The notes under the pieces are model-generated. The model did no database searches. It was given only the letters and a program-made list of their open reading frames with translations, and was not told where the DNA came from. A stretch of DNA of 64,000 bases from Voacanga thouarsii (taxonomy: Eukaryota > Streptophyta > Magnoliopsida > Gentianales > Apocynaceae): assembly GCA_026120185.1 (NCBI GenBank), contig JANUWF010000008.1, positions 744,001-808,000 of the forward strand. Reading direction: 5' to 3'. Positions 22,261 through 34,320 of this stretch are shown here, in pieces; the stretch's first letter is position 1; every line of letters begins with the position of its first letter. The translations under genes and the position numbers were made by a program.

Positions 22261-22960
22261 TTATTGAAGAATAGAAACAATATCTATTAGCAATATCTCA
22301 TTTACATAAAGTGATAGGAAAATAATTGCACTCCCACTAACCTTCTTGTATGCACAAGTTTCATCCATGTTTTGAATGAAACCAAACACTTTGATTGTTT
22401 TATCAAAATAGATGTTCCAACTCCTAGAAGCTTGCTTAAGTACATAAATGGACCTTTGCAGCTTGCACACTTTTGTGCTATCATTGGATATGAAACCCTC
22501 AGGTTGTGTCATATACATTTCCTCAATCAGATTTCCATTTAGGAAAGCTATTTTTACATCCATTTGCCAGATCTTATAATCATAATAGTGGCAATGGCTA
22601 GAAGTATTCTGATGGATTTCAACATAGCAATTGGTGAGAAGGTTTCGTCATAGTTAATACTATACTATTAACGATAACCCTTAGCTACCAGTCGTGCTTT
22701 ATAGGTAACTAAATTACCATTCATGTTAATTTTCTTCTTGAAAACTCATTTGCACCTAATAGGTTTAATTCCTTTGGGTGGATCAACCAAAGTCCATACT
22801 TGGTTGTCATACATGTAATCTATCTATGATTTCATGGCTTCAAGCCATTTGTCAGATTCTGAACTATTCAGAACTTTCTTGTAAGTAGTAGGCTCATGAT
22901 CATCTATGAGCAATACGACATTGTGATTACTAATGAGAAATCCATATCTCTCAAGTGTGG
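22261..22960 (-). pseudogene. pol: Reverse transcriptase of the minus copia element
   Basis: Minus-strand motifs in order: KWLEAMKS near 22860, GIKPIRCKW near 22770, a DETFSPIA-like block near 22640, MDVKIAFLNGNLIEEMYM, KLQRSIYVLKQASRSWN, then LSLYVNEILLI. The catalytic YVDD reads YVNE, so both acidic residues of the pair are altered or displaced. The frame ends soon after, at a deletion into RNase H. Not functional. Confidence 0.82.
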
Positions 22961-23860
22961 CTCCTACTCGACCTATGAAGTTCTAGTGTAATTAAAGGTT
23001 CATTTATTCTCTCAATAGATGTGGGATCAGATGGTTGATCCTTATTTGTTTGTTCTTTTTGAATTCAGTAAATTCAATCTTACTCCCATTGTCCCCTATA
23101 AGCATGTGCTCCTTCTCTAAGAAGATAGCATATTTGGAACTAAACATTTTGTTTTTAGAAGGGAGATAGAAGTAATATCCGAAAGATTCTTTCGGATAAC
23201 CCACAAACAAACACTTGTCAAACTTACTGTTAAGTTTGTCTAATTGTGGCCTTTTGACAAAGGCAGGGCAACCCCATACTCTCAAGTAAAAAAACTTTAG
23301 TTTCTTAACAAAGAACATCTCAAATAGGATAGTATCAACTATTTTTTATGGAACTCTGTTTAGAACATAAACAAAAGTCTCTAGTGCATACCCCCAAAAT
23401 AATTTTGGAAAGTCTGCAGAAGCCATCATGGTCCGTACCATGCCTAGAAGGGTTTGATTTTTTCTCTCAGATACACTATTATGTTGAGGTGTATGTGGTG
23501 GAGTCCATTGAGATAATATTCCATTATCTCTAAAATAATCTTGAAAATCTTAGCTTAAGTATTCATCTCCTCGATAAGATTTTAGAGTCTTAATACTTTT
23601 TCCAAGTTGTTTCTCTACTTCATTTTTGAAGTCTTTGAACTTTTCAAAAGCTTCATATTTACATTTCATTAAATATAAATACTCATATCGTGAATAATCA
23701 TCGATAAAGGTTATAAAATAGTGATAACCTCCTCTTAATTGTATAGACATTGGGCCACATACATTGGAATGTATAAGAGCTAATAACTCTTTGGCCTTTT
23801 CTCCTTTTCCAGAAAAAAGGATTTTTAGCTATTTTACCAAATAAACAAGATTCGCATGTG
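22961..23860 (-). pseudogene. pol: Integrase of the minus copia element
   Basis: Minus-strand reading: CPMSIQLRGGYHYFITFIDDYSRYEYL, KTLKSYRGDEYLS, a TPQHNSVSERKN block near 23480, LNRVP near 23360, LRVWGCPAFVKRPQLDKL, KCLFVGYPKESFGYYFYLP and AIFLEKEHML. FIDDYS is intact. The second catalytic Asp (LKSDRG in the family) is Tyr here. Two stops and one frameshift separate the pieces. Confidence 0.85.
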
Positions 23861-25158
23861 CCATATTATTCATAATCAAATGACCGTAAGTCACCTAGCC
23901 TATGTAACTTAGAAATGCGATTCTTGTTTATATGGCTTAAACGAAAATGCCATAAAGGTTGAATTATCTATCTTTGGTTTCTTATTGGGGATTGGATTAT
24001 CCATGTCTAGAACATAAAAACCATTAACCAAAGTTGCAGAACCATAATGAATATTATTCAATGAAAAAGAACAACAATTATTCTTACAAATTAAATAAAA
24101 TCCACATAAGTCTAAACACGCAACTAAGATAATATTTTTCAATAAAACTAGTATAAAATAACTGTTTTACAGTTCTAAAACTAATCCTGAAGGTAGGTGT
24201 AGCTCGTAAGTCCCCACAACAAGCGCAACAACCATTACTCCATTTGCAGTACGTAGGTCCACATCTAGTATCTAATACCTGTATCTCATTTATAAGGGTA
24301 GTATTAACCTTAATCATAAAAATACCAAGAGTAAAAGTGGAAGTGCCCACAACCTTCTCATTCTCCTTCTTTTCCTTAACGACTTCCAAGTAGGCTTTGC
24401 AATTGCACCTCCAATAACCCATCTTTCCATAATGATGGCATGAGCCTTTGGTGGCTGTCTCCTTCTTTTTCACACCACTTTTGGACTTTGTAAAAGCCTT
24501 CTTCTTCTTAGGAACTTTCTTCCTAGAAAAGGAAGATTGTACTAACATAACTGTATTGGATTCCTTCTTCATGAAGGACTCGGCAGTTTTGAGTAGATTG
24601 ATCAACTCGGGTATGGTAGACTCAATCTTGTTCATCTGGTAGTTAATCACAAATTGTGAAAAACTACTTGGTAAAGATTGTAGAATTAAGCGATACTTAA
24701 TTCATTGTCCATTACAAAACAAAGAGATCCAAGCTTTTCAATTAAGCCTAACATCTTCAGCTCATAAGTGGCCATAGAAGTACCCTCAACCATGTTTGAA
24801 CGGAACAATTATTTTGATATCTCATATCTTTCCGTTCTATCTTGGGCATCAAATAGCTCTCGAAGATGTAAGATAATCGAGTAAGCATTCATATGCTCAT
24901 GTTATTATTGCAATTCAGGGGTCATTGACGCCAATATCACACAGAATGCCATGTCATTGTCCTCTTTATACTTCTTGTGGACAACAAGCTCACAGTATAA
25001 TCATCTTGAGCTGGTGGTGGTAGAATAGGAACCTCTAACACGTAGAGCAACTTTTTCGACTTGAGAACAATTCTCAAGTTTCTATACCAGTCAAGAAAGT
25101 TTGTTTCAGTTAGTTTGTTGGTTTCCAAGATGCTACGCAGGTTTAGGTTGGTTGACAT
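23861..25158 (-). pseudogene. gag: gag and protease of the minus copia element
   Basis: Gag starts at 25158 with MSTNLNLRSILETNKL and NFLDWYRNLRIVLKSKKLLY. It breaks near 24937, continues in fragments to QMNKIESTIPELINLLKTAE near 24640, and reaches a basic stretch. The zinc knuckle reads CHHYGKMGYWRCNC, with one Cys and the His replaced by Tyr. The protease site is VLDTRCG (family DTGCG). A deletion and frameshift follow before the late protease/pre-integrase part (VACLDLCGFYLI, YGSATLVNGFYVLD). The parallel plus-strand copy at 49439-50903 is better preserved. Confidence 0.83.
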
Positions 25159-27512
25159 GATGCAGATGACCTAGATGTAAAGATAGAGAAAATTAGCTAA
25201 CTGTATATGGACATGTAATCCAAATAATTAGTTCTTTAATTAAGCGCATTGTTATTTCATTATTTTAGTCAAACCAATAGCCCCCACTTTTGATTCAAGA
25301 AAGCCTGTTGGAAGCTTTCGTAGTGGACCAGTATCTAAATTCTTCAAGAATGACCTTAGGTTTTCCCAACAAGCCACCCTTAAGTTCAATGGTAGGTATC
25401 CAATACTAATTACATCGTATGTAATTACCGGATCATTAGGTGGTTAACGTCTTTTAATCTTAAAGCTTTTAAGCCAACCCAATCTTGCCTCTAATTTTCT
25501 TTATGCTTGAGTTAGCCCAACCGGGATAAAGAAATTATTTAAACCTGACCCATTAATAAAAAATTTAAAACTCTATAACCTGAACATGCCCAATGTTAAG
25601 TAGGTTTGGATTATCCTAACAACCTAGTCTCAGAAAAGGACTCTTGTTCTTACTATATTAATGGAAGCCATTAGATTTAATTTTGATTGAGGGACTTGTG
25701 ATATTTGTGTCTTAACATAGCAGGCATAATATCATCATATCCAAACATTGCAAAATAATAACTACGTGGTATTGTTATGGACTTTTCCTAAATTAAATTT
25801 CTTGAGCCATGAAGGAAATTAATATGGTCAACCCTATGTGTTCATGCATGATATTAGTAGAAGGTCTTACCCTCTCGTCTCGTTTTGGTTGCCATCGCCA
25901 TTGTCATGTAAATAAAATTTCTAACTCTATCTAACCTATGTAATCAAGTTACATAAATTTTCTAAGTAAAGAAAGCTCGAGTTACATTTGAGAGGAGTTT
26001 ATATGAGAAGAGAAATTATACAAGAATAATAGAGAAGGAAGGACACGCAGACCCTATTTTATTAAAACCAAAATTGTGAATAATGTATGAATAGATATAT
26101 TTGGTTTTAGTCAATAACCATCCATCATGCTCAAAAACACATTATGCAAAATAAAACATAGCGTACAATTCCAAAATCACTATTTTAGAAATAAAATCTA
26201 AAATCAGAATTTTAGAAAAATATATATATTAATTTCTAAAATCAAATTTTAGATATTAACAAAAGTTTCCAAAATCAAAATTTGGAAATTTCCAGATAGA
26301 TTTATATGAAATATAAACTTCCAAATCATTATTTTGGAAAAATAATATAGTTAGTCTCAAAATCAAAGTTCGAGAAAAATAAATTTTGAGTCCCCTTATC
26401 TGGGGGGGAAAAAATGGCGGTCCCGCTATTAATTCCTAAAATCAATTTTTCCATCCCTCATTCAATGAGATTATCCCTTCCAAATCACTTCTAAAATCAA
26501 TATTTTAGAAAATATATTAATTTCTAAAATTAATTCCAAAATCACTATTTTAGAAAATAGAATAAATTCTAAAATCATTATTTTAGAAAATATATTAATT
26601 GCTAAAATCATATTTTAGGAATTAAAATAATATACAATCTAAAATTAATATTTCAGAAAATATATTAATTGCTAAAATCATATTTTAGGAATTAAAATAA
26701 TAATATAATCTAAATCATTATTTTAGAAAATATATCTTATTTTCCAAAAACAAGATTTTTTGGAAAAATATTTTTTAGTCCCAAAGTTCAAACTTTGGAA
26801 AAAAATAGGCATCAAGAGAAAGAAAAAAAAAAACAATGTGTGGGCCACGTGCAAGAAGACAAAAACCATGGGTTTGACGGAACAAAGAATTTTTTTTTTA
26901 TTTAAATAGGATAGGAATTGCATCATGGGCAGGATGTGTATAATCCTCCCCAGGATTGCACAAACACAACCCATGTGCAAGCGCACATTCTGGAAGCCAA
27001 AATGGGCAAGCCGTGGCTTAGATTCTTGTGCCTCAAGCTATGGCTTGGGGCAAAAATAATTTTTTTTCCCTCTTCCTGGTCTTACCAAAAACGATTTCTG
27101 AAAAAACTCTTCAAAACTTCTACGACAATTTCAGAGAACAATTCTCTGATTGATTCCAATTTTTTCTTTTCTGTTCTATGAGCTCATTCAAACCTTTTTA
27201 GTAAAATAAAACCAGAACAAATTGAAATTTGTTCAGGAAAAATGACAATCTCAGGAAACCAGTTTCCTTTTACAGTTAGAAACAACACACCCAGAAAAAA
27301 AAAAAAAAATCTCTGCAAGAACTAACACATTAATTCTTGTCATTAAACAATCCTCTAATTTTTATAGTTCGATGCAATAAAAGCCCACAGAATTAAGTTT
27401 TTTTTTTCTTTCACAGACCACTCATGTGAAAAATGATTTTTCACAAAGAACACAGAAATAGCAATGAAAGAAATTTCGTGGCCAAAACACAACCCATTAA
27501 TGCATAAATAAA
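25159..27512 (-). other. Untranslated leader of the minus copia element with short palindromes
   Basis: About 2.35 kb between primer site and gag without a coding frame. From about 26160 to 26760 it holds many short imperfect inverted repeats of the form TAAAATCA..TGATTTTA / CCAAAATC..GATTTTGG, including a perfect 60-bp-period tandem (26591-26630 and 26651-26690). The leader of the plus copia (47550-49438) has the same motif class. Poly-A/T runs occur near 26830, 26890, 27295 and 27400. Confidence 0.65.
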
Positions 27513-27525
27513 GGCTCTGATACTA
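27513..27525 (-). other. Primer-binding site of the minus copia element
   Basis: Minus strand reads AGTATCAGAGCC next to the 5' LTR end, matching the initiator tRNA-Met primer site TGGTATCAGAGCC except for one base. It shows that the right-hand LTR is the 5' one and fixes the orientation. Confidence 0.88.
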
Positions 27526-27526
27526 C

Positions 27527-29169
27527 TGTTAGGAGTTCTTCATGCATAATCATGGTTGCGCAATGGAAAAAAACAAGAATTCCACACCGAGGATAACGTT
27601 ATATGCATTAATAGGTATTAAACGATAGAGAAATCATACCTTCTAAGTGCCTCTATGAAAAAAAAAAAAAAAAAATCCTTTTGCTTTGAGGTGCGATCCA
27701 ACAAGCACAGAGAATATCTTCTCCTTCGTTCCATCAAAACACCACAATCCAAGTATAGGATTGTCTTCAATAAAGTCCACACGAGAATGGTGCTCAAGAA
27801 TCGCCAAATATTTTGTGCTAGTAAAATTCCACTGGCGGCTAGGTTTTGTTGTTTCCAGAAAAAGAATAATACAGAAAGAATATATCCTTCATCCTTTTGG
27901 TAATCAGAATCCATAGCAAACATGAATTCTTACTTACCAATTGTTATTATGATTTTTGTTAATTACAATATGGCCCACAAATTGTAACTAATTAAAATTT
28001 AACCACAATAATTTCTTCTTTTCACAATCAACTCTGTAATGTTATCGAATAACATCTTGAGCACTTAATTCTCTATTGTGTGTGATCTATTAGGTTTTTC
28101 GGTCTATTAGTAGCAAAATATGAATTAATCTAAATGTCTTTAATATTAATAAACCTTAATAATTTTAGAATTAATAAGTTAATTCTAATAAGGACTGATT
28201 TATTAATTCTCTAATTAATAAATCCATATTCAGTAGACCATGAGCAGTATCTAGCAACACATCATGATCACCCAAAAGTCCAGAAAGTTAATTAGCTTAA
28301 CTTGAACCTTTCATTAAAAAATAACAGTGCAATAAACTCCTTTCACCATACAATACCTTTGGAGTACGGAATTAGTGCCAACTCCTTCCGGAATAATAAA
28401 TTAATTCTTGCCCAAATATTTTAGTACTTGTTCCCGAAATCCACTACTCACTATATGTATCAATTGGAACCATTTCTAATATACAATCGCCATGGCCAAG
28501 GACTTCTCAAGTAGTGATTTCTACAAGTGGTCGTGAGATATTCACTCCTACTATTAGGAGTGGTAAATCCTTTATTAATCCTCTCAACTACTTTCATTTG
28601 CTTCATGTTGTACCCAATATCCATTCCATAGGTGGTCTTGTCCGAACTCCAGAGATTGGAATCAAAGTCCAACACTTAGCAAATAAAGTACCTTGAGATC
28701 TCAAGTCTAAGGATACTTGCACATTTGCTATGATAAGATTCTATCACTGGAACTAAATAGTTATCCACGTGATTATCTCATAACTAGGTCATCCAATGTA
28801 CTTGTCCAGGTAACAAGCATGCACGTGTTAACTTTGAGCATCACAATACTCACAGATGTAAGAACTACCACCAGGTCAAATCAGGAAGTATAACACGTGT
28901 TAGTCTTAACGTATTAATGATGTTCTATCTCATTAATGTTATGACTATGGATAATTTAAGTACAAACACTATCCAATGTAGTAGGAACCTCATATTATGA
29001 TCACTGTCATGATTTTCTTAACACAATGTTGCACTTGAGACTTTATATAACAGTTATATTACACGAAAGCATAAATAAAACAAACTAAAAGATAACGAAT
29101 GTCTTATTTTACTTAATAATGCACAATATACAGAATACTTGTGATTGCCTCTAGAGCATAACACTAACA
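27527..29169 (-). repeat. 5' LTR of the minus copia element (1,643 bp)
   Basis: Direct repeat of 20196-21943, same termini, separated from the primer site by one base. A poly-A run at 27660-27675 and many point differences separate the two LTRs, so the insertion is not recent. Confidence 0.9.
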
Positions 29170-30761
29170 TATAAACCTTTCCAAAGAGAGTTAAACAAGC
29201 CAAGGGAAGATTATAAACCTAGGGAAGGTTGGAATAAGGACAAGGAAAAGGTCATGAAAAGGCCAAAATAGAATAGAGACATCAAATGCTTTATATGTCT
29301 TGGCTATAGATATACTTCCCATGAGTGTCCAAGAAGAAGGGTTATGTACACTAATCCCTATGGAGAAGTCTTAATCAATGAAGAAGAAGATGGAGAAACG
29401 TAGCAAAAAGACCAAAGAGAAATTGGAGATAAGGAAAGTGATAAGGGGCAAGATGTTGGCCAAGAGTATTCCTTAGTTGGAGTTACAAGAAGATCATTAA
29501 ATTCTCAAGCAATTGAAGACCAAGATCATCAATAAAGAGAGAACATATTCTACACAAGGTGTCTAATCAATAAGACCCCTTGTAGTGTCATTGTGGATAG
29601 TGAGAGTTGCACTAATGAGATTAGTGCAAGCTTAGCTGATAAATTGGGCATGAAATGGATTAAGCGCCCTAAACCCTATAAGTTACAATAGTTGAATAAT
29701 ACTGGAGAATTAAGGGTTAAAAAATAAGTCTTGGTTTCTTTTGAGATGGGAAACTACAAAGATGATGTGCTATGTGATGTGAAGCCTACGCAAGCACGCT
29801 CATGGGGAGGCTTTGGCAATATGATAAAATTATGAAGCATGATAGGAGGAAGAGCACTTATTCCTTTCTAAAAGAGAGATCCAAATTCACTCTTATCCCT
29901 ATGCCCCCAAGTGAGGTGAACAAAGACCAAAGAATTATAAGAGAAAGGGAGAAGACAAGGGAGCATAAGAAGCCAAACAAAAATAAGAGTTAGAGAGAAA
30001 AGGACAAGAGTGAAAAGAGAAAGAGTTGAAGGAGAGAATGGAAAGATAATTCTTTTAACCATCACAGATGAAAGTGAGCAAGGACAAGAGAGGAGAGGTA
30101 AACGAAGAGTAAACTACTTTACAAAAGGGAGTGAGATCATAGAAGCAATAGAAGCTAAGGAACTGGTTATTTTCTTATTTGCAAGGGTTCTTTTGTTTCT
30201 ATTAATGATTCTACTTTGTCGTTGCTTAATGAAATTGCAGCCATCCTTTAAGAGTTTGATAATGTATTTCTAAATAAGGTGCCCGGAAGATTACAACCCA
30301 TAAAAAGAATTGAGCATCAAATAGATTTTATGCCTGGAGCCATCATCCCCAACCAATCATCCTATAGAACTAATCTCGACGAGGCCAAGGAATTATAAAA
30401 GCAAGTGGAAGAATTGCTCGAGAAGGGATATGTGAGAGAGAGCATATGCCCATGTGCAGTTCCGGTTTTCTTAGTTCCCAAGAAGGATGGGACGTGACAT
30501 ATGTGTGTCGATTGTTACGTGCCATCAACTATATCACGGTTAAGTATTGTTATCCTATTCCTAGACTAGATGACTTGCTTGATGAGTTGTTTGGTGCATG
30601 TATTTTCTCTAAAATTGATTTGAAATCTAGTTATCACTAAATTAGGATTAGGGAAGGGGATGAGTGGAAAACGGCCTTTAAAACTAAATAAAGGTTGTAT
30701 GAGTGACTTATTATGCCTTTTAGGTTATCTTATGCTGCTAGCATTTTCATGCGTTTTATGC
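29170..30761 (+). pseudogene. pol: gypsy-1 gag C-terminus, protease and RT N-terminal part
   Basis: After the copia insertion gag resumes in frame (KPFQREL, NKPREDYKPREGWNK). The knuckle CFICLGYRYTSHEC at 29286-29327 has Tyr in place of the metal-binding His. The protease core is VDSESCTNEISASL; the Gly of the DSG triad is Glu. The linker around 29800 reads LWQYDKIMKHDRRKSTYSF, then PSEVNKDQ. RT starts with [60 protein letters not shown] and FSKIDLKSSYH. It ends at the LINE insertion in RFM. Stops and at least two frameshifts are present. Confidence 0.85.
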
Positions 30762-31306
30762 GATTGGTATTCTTTGTGATCGTAATGCACTGTTGAATTT
30801 AAAGGGAAAGTTTTACAAGGTAGTCGTACGACCTGCTTTGTTATATGGTACAGAATGTTGGGCAGCTAAAAGGTGTCATATTCAAAAAATGAAAGTAACT
30901 GAGATGCGTATGTTACGGTGGATGTGTGGATATACTAGGAAGGATAGAGTTAGAAATGAGATCATTAGGGAAAAGGTGAGTCTGGCATCTATTGAGAAAA
31001 AGATGAGAGAAAGTCGTCTGCATTGGTTTGGACACATTCAGAGAAGACCGAGGGATGCTCCTGTTAGGGCGATGGAGAAGTGAGGCAGGATAGGTTAGAC
31101 AGAGGTAGAGGTAGAGGTAGGCCTAAAACGACATGGATAGAGGTAATTAAGAGAGATATGTCTTTGTTAGATATGGATGAAAGTATGACGTTCGATAGAA
31201 GAAAGTGGCGAGAGAGGATTCATGTGGATGACCACACGTTGCCTGACGTTGGTTCATGTAGCCGACCCAAAGTTACTTAGGATTAAGGCTTAGTTTGTTG
31301 TTGTTG
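30762..31306 (+). mobile_element. RTE-like LINE, 5'-truncated 3' end, TSD TTTATGC
   Basis: The 545-bp insert encodes the end of a LINE reverse transcriptase: KGKFYKVVVRPALLYGTECW, EMRMLRWMCGYTRKDRVRNE, IIREKVSLASIEKKM and RLHWFGHIQRRPRDAPVRAM. After a frameshift come RGRGRGRPKTTWIEVIKRDM and RRKWRERIHV. It ends in a GTTGTTGTTG tail, as in plant RTE-type LINEs. TTTATGC flanks it at 30755-30761 and 31307-31313. Removing it restores the gypsy-1 RT frame (RFMHHALWEFI). It is 5'-truncated, as usual for target-primed insertion. Confidence 0.93.
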
Positions 31307-32200
31307 TTTATGCATCATGCTCTATGGGAATTCATTGAGAAGTTTGTTGTTGGGTACTTTGATGATATATTGATATATAGCAAGTCATATGTGGATCATT
31401 TGAATCGTCTTTAATGTGTTCTTATTGCTCTTTGAAGGGAGAAATTATATGCTAACTTGGAAAAATGCTCATTTTTTTTTTAGAGAGGATTACATTTCTT
31501 GGTTATGTTATGAGTGTTAAGGGGATTGAGGTTGATGAGGAAAAAATGAAAGCTATCCAAGATTGGCCCACTCCTACCACCATTACCCAAGTTAATAGTT
31601 TCCATGGGCTAGCTAGTTTTTATAGGAGATTTATCAAGAATTTTAAGAGGAGTGGTGAAGAAAAATGTGGGATTTAGGTGGGAAGAAGCCCAACAAAAAG
31701 CATTTCAAACCCTCAAGAATAAATTAAGCCAAACTTCAATTCTCATCCTACCTAATTTTGAGAAAGCATTTGAGGTAGAGTGTGATATAAGTGGGGTAGG
31801 GATATGTGTGGTTTTAACCTAAGACCAAAAGCTCATTACATATTTTAGCGAGAAATTATCTAGAACGGCCTTCAATTATTCCACTGATGATAAAAAAAAC
31901 TCTTTACCTTGGTTAGGACCCTAGAGTATGGCAATACTACCTTTTACCAAAAGCGTTTGTGATCTATACCAACCATGAGACCCATAAGCACCTCAAAAGT
32001 TAACAAAATTTGAACAAGAGGTATGCAAGGTTGATAGAGTTTATTGGGACATTTTCTTATGTCATTCGGTGCAAAAAGGGAAGGAGAATGTGGTTGCGGA
32101 TGCACTATCTCGAAAATATGCATTTTTAAAGTCTTTGGATGCTAAACTTCTTGGTTTTGAACTTGTCAACGATTTTTATGTTAATGATGAGAAGTTTAGG
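31307..32200 (+). pseudogene. pol: gypsy-1 RT C-terminal part and RNase H
   Basis: RT resumes with ALWEFIEKFVVGYFDDILIYS; the catalytic YFDD at 31355-31366 is intact. Then KLYANLEKC, a frameshift, FLGYVMSVKGIEVDEEK, IQDWPTPTTITQVNSFHGLA and FYRRFIKNF. RNase H traces: FEVECDISGVGICVVL (the first Asp kept), LITYFSEKLS, and VQKGKENVVADALSRK near 32060-32120. Stops interrupt the RNase H part repeatedly. Confidence 0.85.
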
Positions 32201-33680
32201 GATATTTTTCATGCTTCTGAGAAATGTGCATTTGCCAAGTACTATATAATGGTGTCTTGTTTAGAGAGGCAAGGCTTTGTATGTCAAAAGGGTCTATTCA
32301 GGAATTACTAGTTAAGAAGGCCCATAGTGGGGGATTAATGGGATATTTTGGTGTTACAAAGACACTAGGCATCCTTAAGGAATATTTATTTTGGCCAAAA
32401 ATGAGGAGGGATGTGGAAAGACATTGTTCCCAATGCATAATTTGTAGGTGGGCTAAATCTAGATTAGTTCCACATGATTTGTACACTCCTTTTCCCACTC
32501 GAAATGCCTTGGGTTGATATTTCAATGGACTTTATCTTAGGATTACCTAGATCCAAAGGGGGTAAGGATTCCATATTTATGATTGTTGATTGATTCTAAA
32601 AAATGGCTCATTTTGTGGCTTATTCCAAGACTAATGATACTTCATATATTACAGATTTATTCTTCAAAAAAGTGGTAAGGATGTATGGGATATCAAAAAC
32701 TATTATATCGGATAAGGATACTAAGTTCCTTAGTCATTTTTGGAGGGTCTTATGAAACAAACTTGGCATTAACCTTTTGTTTTCCATAGCTTGTTACCCT
32801 CAAACAGATGGACAAATGGAAGTGGTCAACCGAACACTCAACCAACTCTTGAGGACCATCATCAACAAGAACTTGAAGAATTGGGAAGAATGCTTGCCAC
32901 ACTTTGAGTTTGCCTACAATTGGACTATCCATTCTACTACTTCTTATTTCCCCTTTGAACTTGTGTATGGGTTTAACCCTCTAACTCATTTGGATTTAGA
33001 TCATTTGCCTAACGGTGAATGGATTAACCATGATGGAGCTAAGAAGGTGAAATTGGTGAAGACTCTCCATAAAAAAGTGTAGGCAACCATTAGAAATCAA
33101 AATGAAGAGATCGCACCTAAGCAGAATCAAGGAAGAAAAAATGTTTTATTTGAGCTCGGCAATTGGGTATGGGTGCACCTGCGCATGGAGAGGGTCCCCA
33201 CTCAAAGAAAGAGCTAGAAAGACCCAAAAGGTGATGAGCCCTTCTAAGTTATTGCCCAAGTTGGAGATAATGCCTATCACATCGATTTACTTGGTGAGTA
33301 TAAAGTGAGTGCAATGATTAACGTTAGTGACTTAACTCCTTTTGATGTAGGTGATGATTCGTGGAAGAATTAACTTCAAGAAGGGGTAGATGGTAGGAAT
33401 TAAGCTAGCTAAGTAGTTTAAACTCAAGAAAAGGGAACGACCTTGTAAGGACCAATAACAAGAGTAATGACCAAGAGGTTCCAAGATGATATCCAATTAC
33501 TCCTACAACCATATTTGAGGATGGAAGAGATTTGGAAGGATGTTGAAGGTAGCCACGAGCTCAACTTGATAACTATCCAAGAGGAACCCCAACAAAAACT
33601 CAAATTAGTATCCAAAGAGGGAGAAAAAGCTGAAGAACAGCACAAAAGCACCAAATTGGTGCCGGCCCAAGCTAGCTAAG
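32201..33680 (+). pseudogene. pol: gypsy-1 integrase and C-terminal tail
   Basis: Zinc-binding part: GYFGVTKTL, FWPKMRRDVERHCSQC, CIICRWAKS. Core: [19 protein letters not shown] (frameshifted entry at about 32527), then VRMYGISKTIISDKDTKFLS, CYPQTDGQMEVVNRTL and NWEECLPHFEFAYN. The DDE residues appear kept (MDFI, SDKD, MEVVNR), but the core is split by stops at 32590 and 32753. The tail around 33450-33560 (GPITRVMTKRFQDD) resembles the C-terminus seen in several plant Ty3/gypsy polyproteins. It cannot be expressed as one protein. Confidence 0.83.
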
Positions 33681-33689
33681 CTGGTGCCG

Positions 33690-34320
33690 GCCAAGCACTG
33701 TAGGTGAATTGTTTGCTCTCTAGCAAAGAGCCGACGTTGGCCATAGTGCCTGAAACTGCACCAGCTCATGTCAAGGATCTCGACCCCTATTTTGCGAATT
33801 TTGATGTTTTCTCTTATTTTTCCCTATTTTAAACATTTTGTAAAGACCTTTTAAGGCCTTAATTTGTCTTAGGACCTTAGAAACCACTTAGCTATAGTTA
33901 TGGTAGTATAAATGCATCTTTTTATGATTTGACAATACAATCTACCAACTTTATTCAAATTTGAAAGAGAGAATCTTTAGAGGTCTTTGCCTCATTATTC
34001 ATCTTGTTCAAGACCATGCTTAGGGTTTAGTTCTCCCTTTGAATGAGTCTCTAGATTTTATGGATAATCTAATATGGTTTCTCTTGATTGGGTCTTAGTT
34101 GTTTTGTTCTTCTAAGGTTTATCTTGAATTCCATTATTTAGGTGCCTATAGTTTCTATTCTTTTGTTCTTGTTTACCTTTGTTGTTTCAAGGATATTTGG
34201 ATGAGTCAATAATTGATTTTACTACTATTCTTGTGGGTCTTTGATGCCTAATTCTTCAAGGGTTTGCTAGAGTATAAATAGATAGCTTCATTCCTCCATT
34301 TTGGCCACAAAACTCCACTG
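33690..34320 (+). repeat. Probable 3' LTR of gypsy-1
   Basis: Follows the polyprotein tail, has no coding frame, and contains a TATA-like AGTATAAATGC at 33905-33915. The borders cannot be fixed because the 5' LTR is not in the window and no clean TG..CA pair is visible. It grades into the LTR remnant of gypsy-2. Confidence 0.4.

Larger units (their letters stand above)
20196..29169 (-). mobile_element. Ty1/copia element (TNT1-like), minus strand, with both LTRs
   Basis: Two direct LTRs (27527-29169, the 5' LTR; 20196-21943, the 3' LTR) begin TGTTAGTG.. and end ..CTAACA when read on the minus strand, with a tRNA-Met primer site beside the 5' LTR. Internal coding order on the minus strand is gag, protease, integrase, RT, RNase H. 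Flanks are CCTAA (20191-20195) and TATAA (29170-29174), a 5-bp duplication with two mismatches. It is the same family as the plus-strand copia at 40704-54866 (gag begins MSTNLNL in both), but an older copy. Confidence 0.9.
19957..34320 (+). mobile_element. Ty3/gypsy element gypsy-1, 5'-truncated, with three nested insertions
   Basis: Plus-strand remains of one element: gag (19957-20195, then 29170-29400), protease, RT (30280-30761, then 31307-31680), RNase H, integrase and a C-terminal tail to about 33680, followed by an LTR-like stretch. It is interrupted by a minus copia element (20196-29169) and a LINE (30762-31306). At its left edge the minus Tekay-like element (6807-19956) cut into gag, and the rest of gag and the 5' LTR are not found in the window. 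Removing the copia and LINE insertions restores the local reading frame in both cases. Confidence 0.85.

Noticed and set aside
30793..31280. Host gene encoding a basic protein
   Set aside because: Motifs are those of the LINE RT C-terminus, flanked by a target duplication and ending in a GTT-repeat tail.
19957..33680. Endogenous plant pararetrovirus
   Set aside because: An integrase with zinc-binding and core motifs follows RNase H, and there are no movement or coat protein motifs, so it is a Ty3/gypsy retrotransposon.
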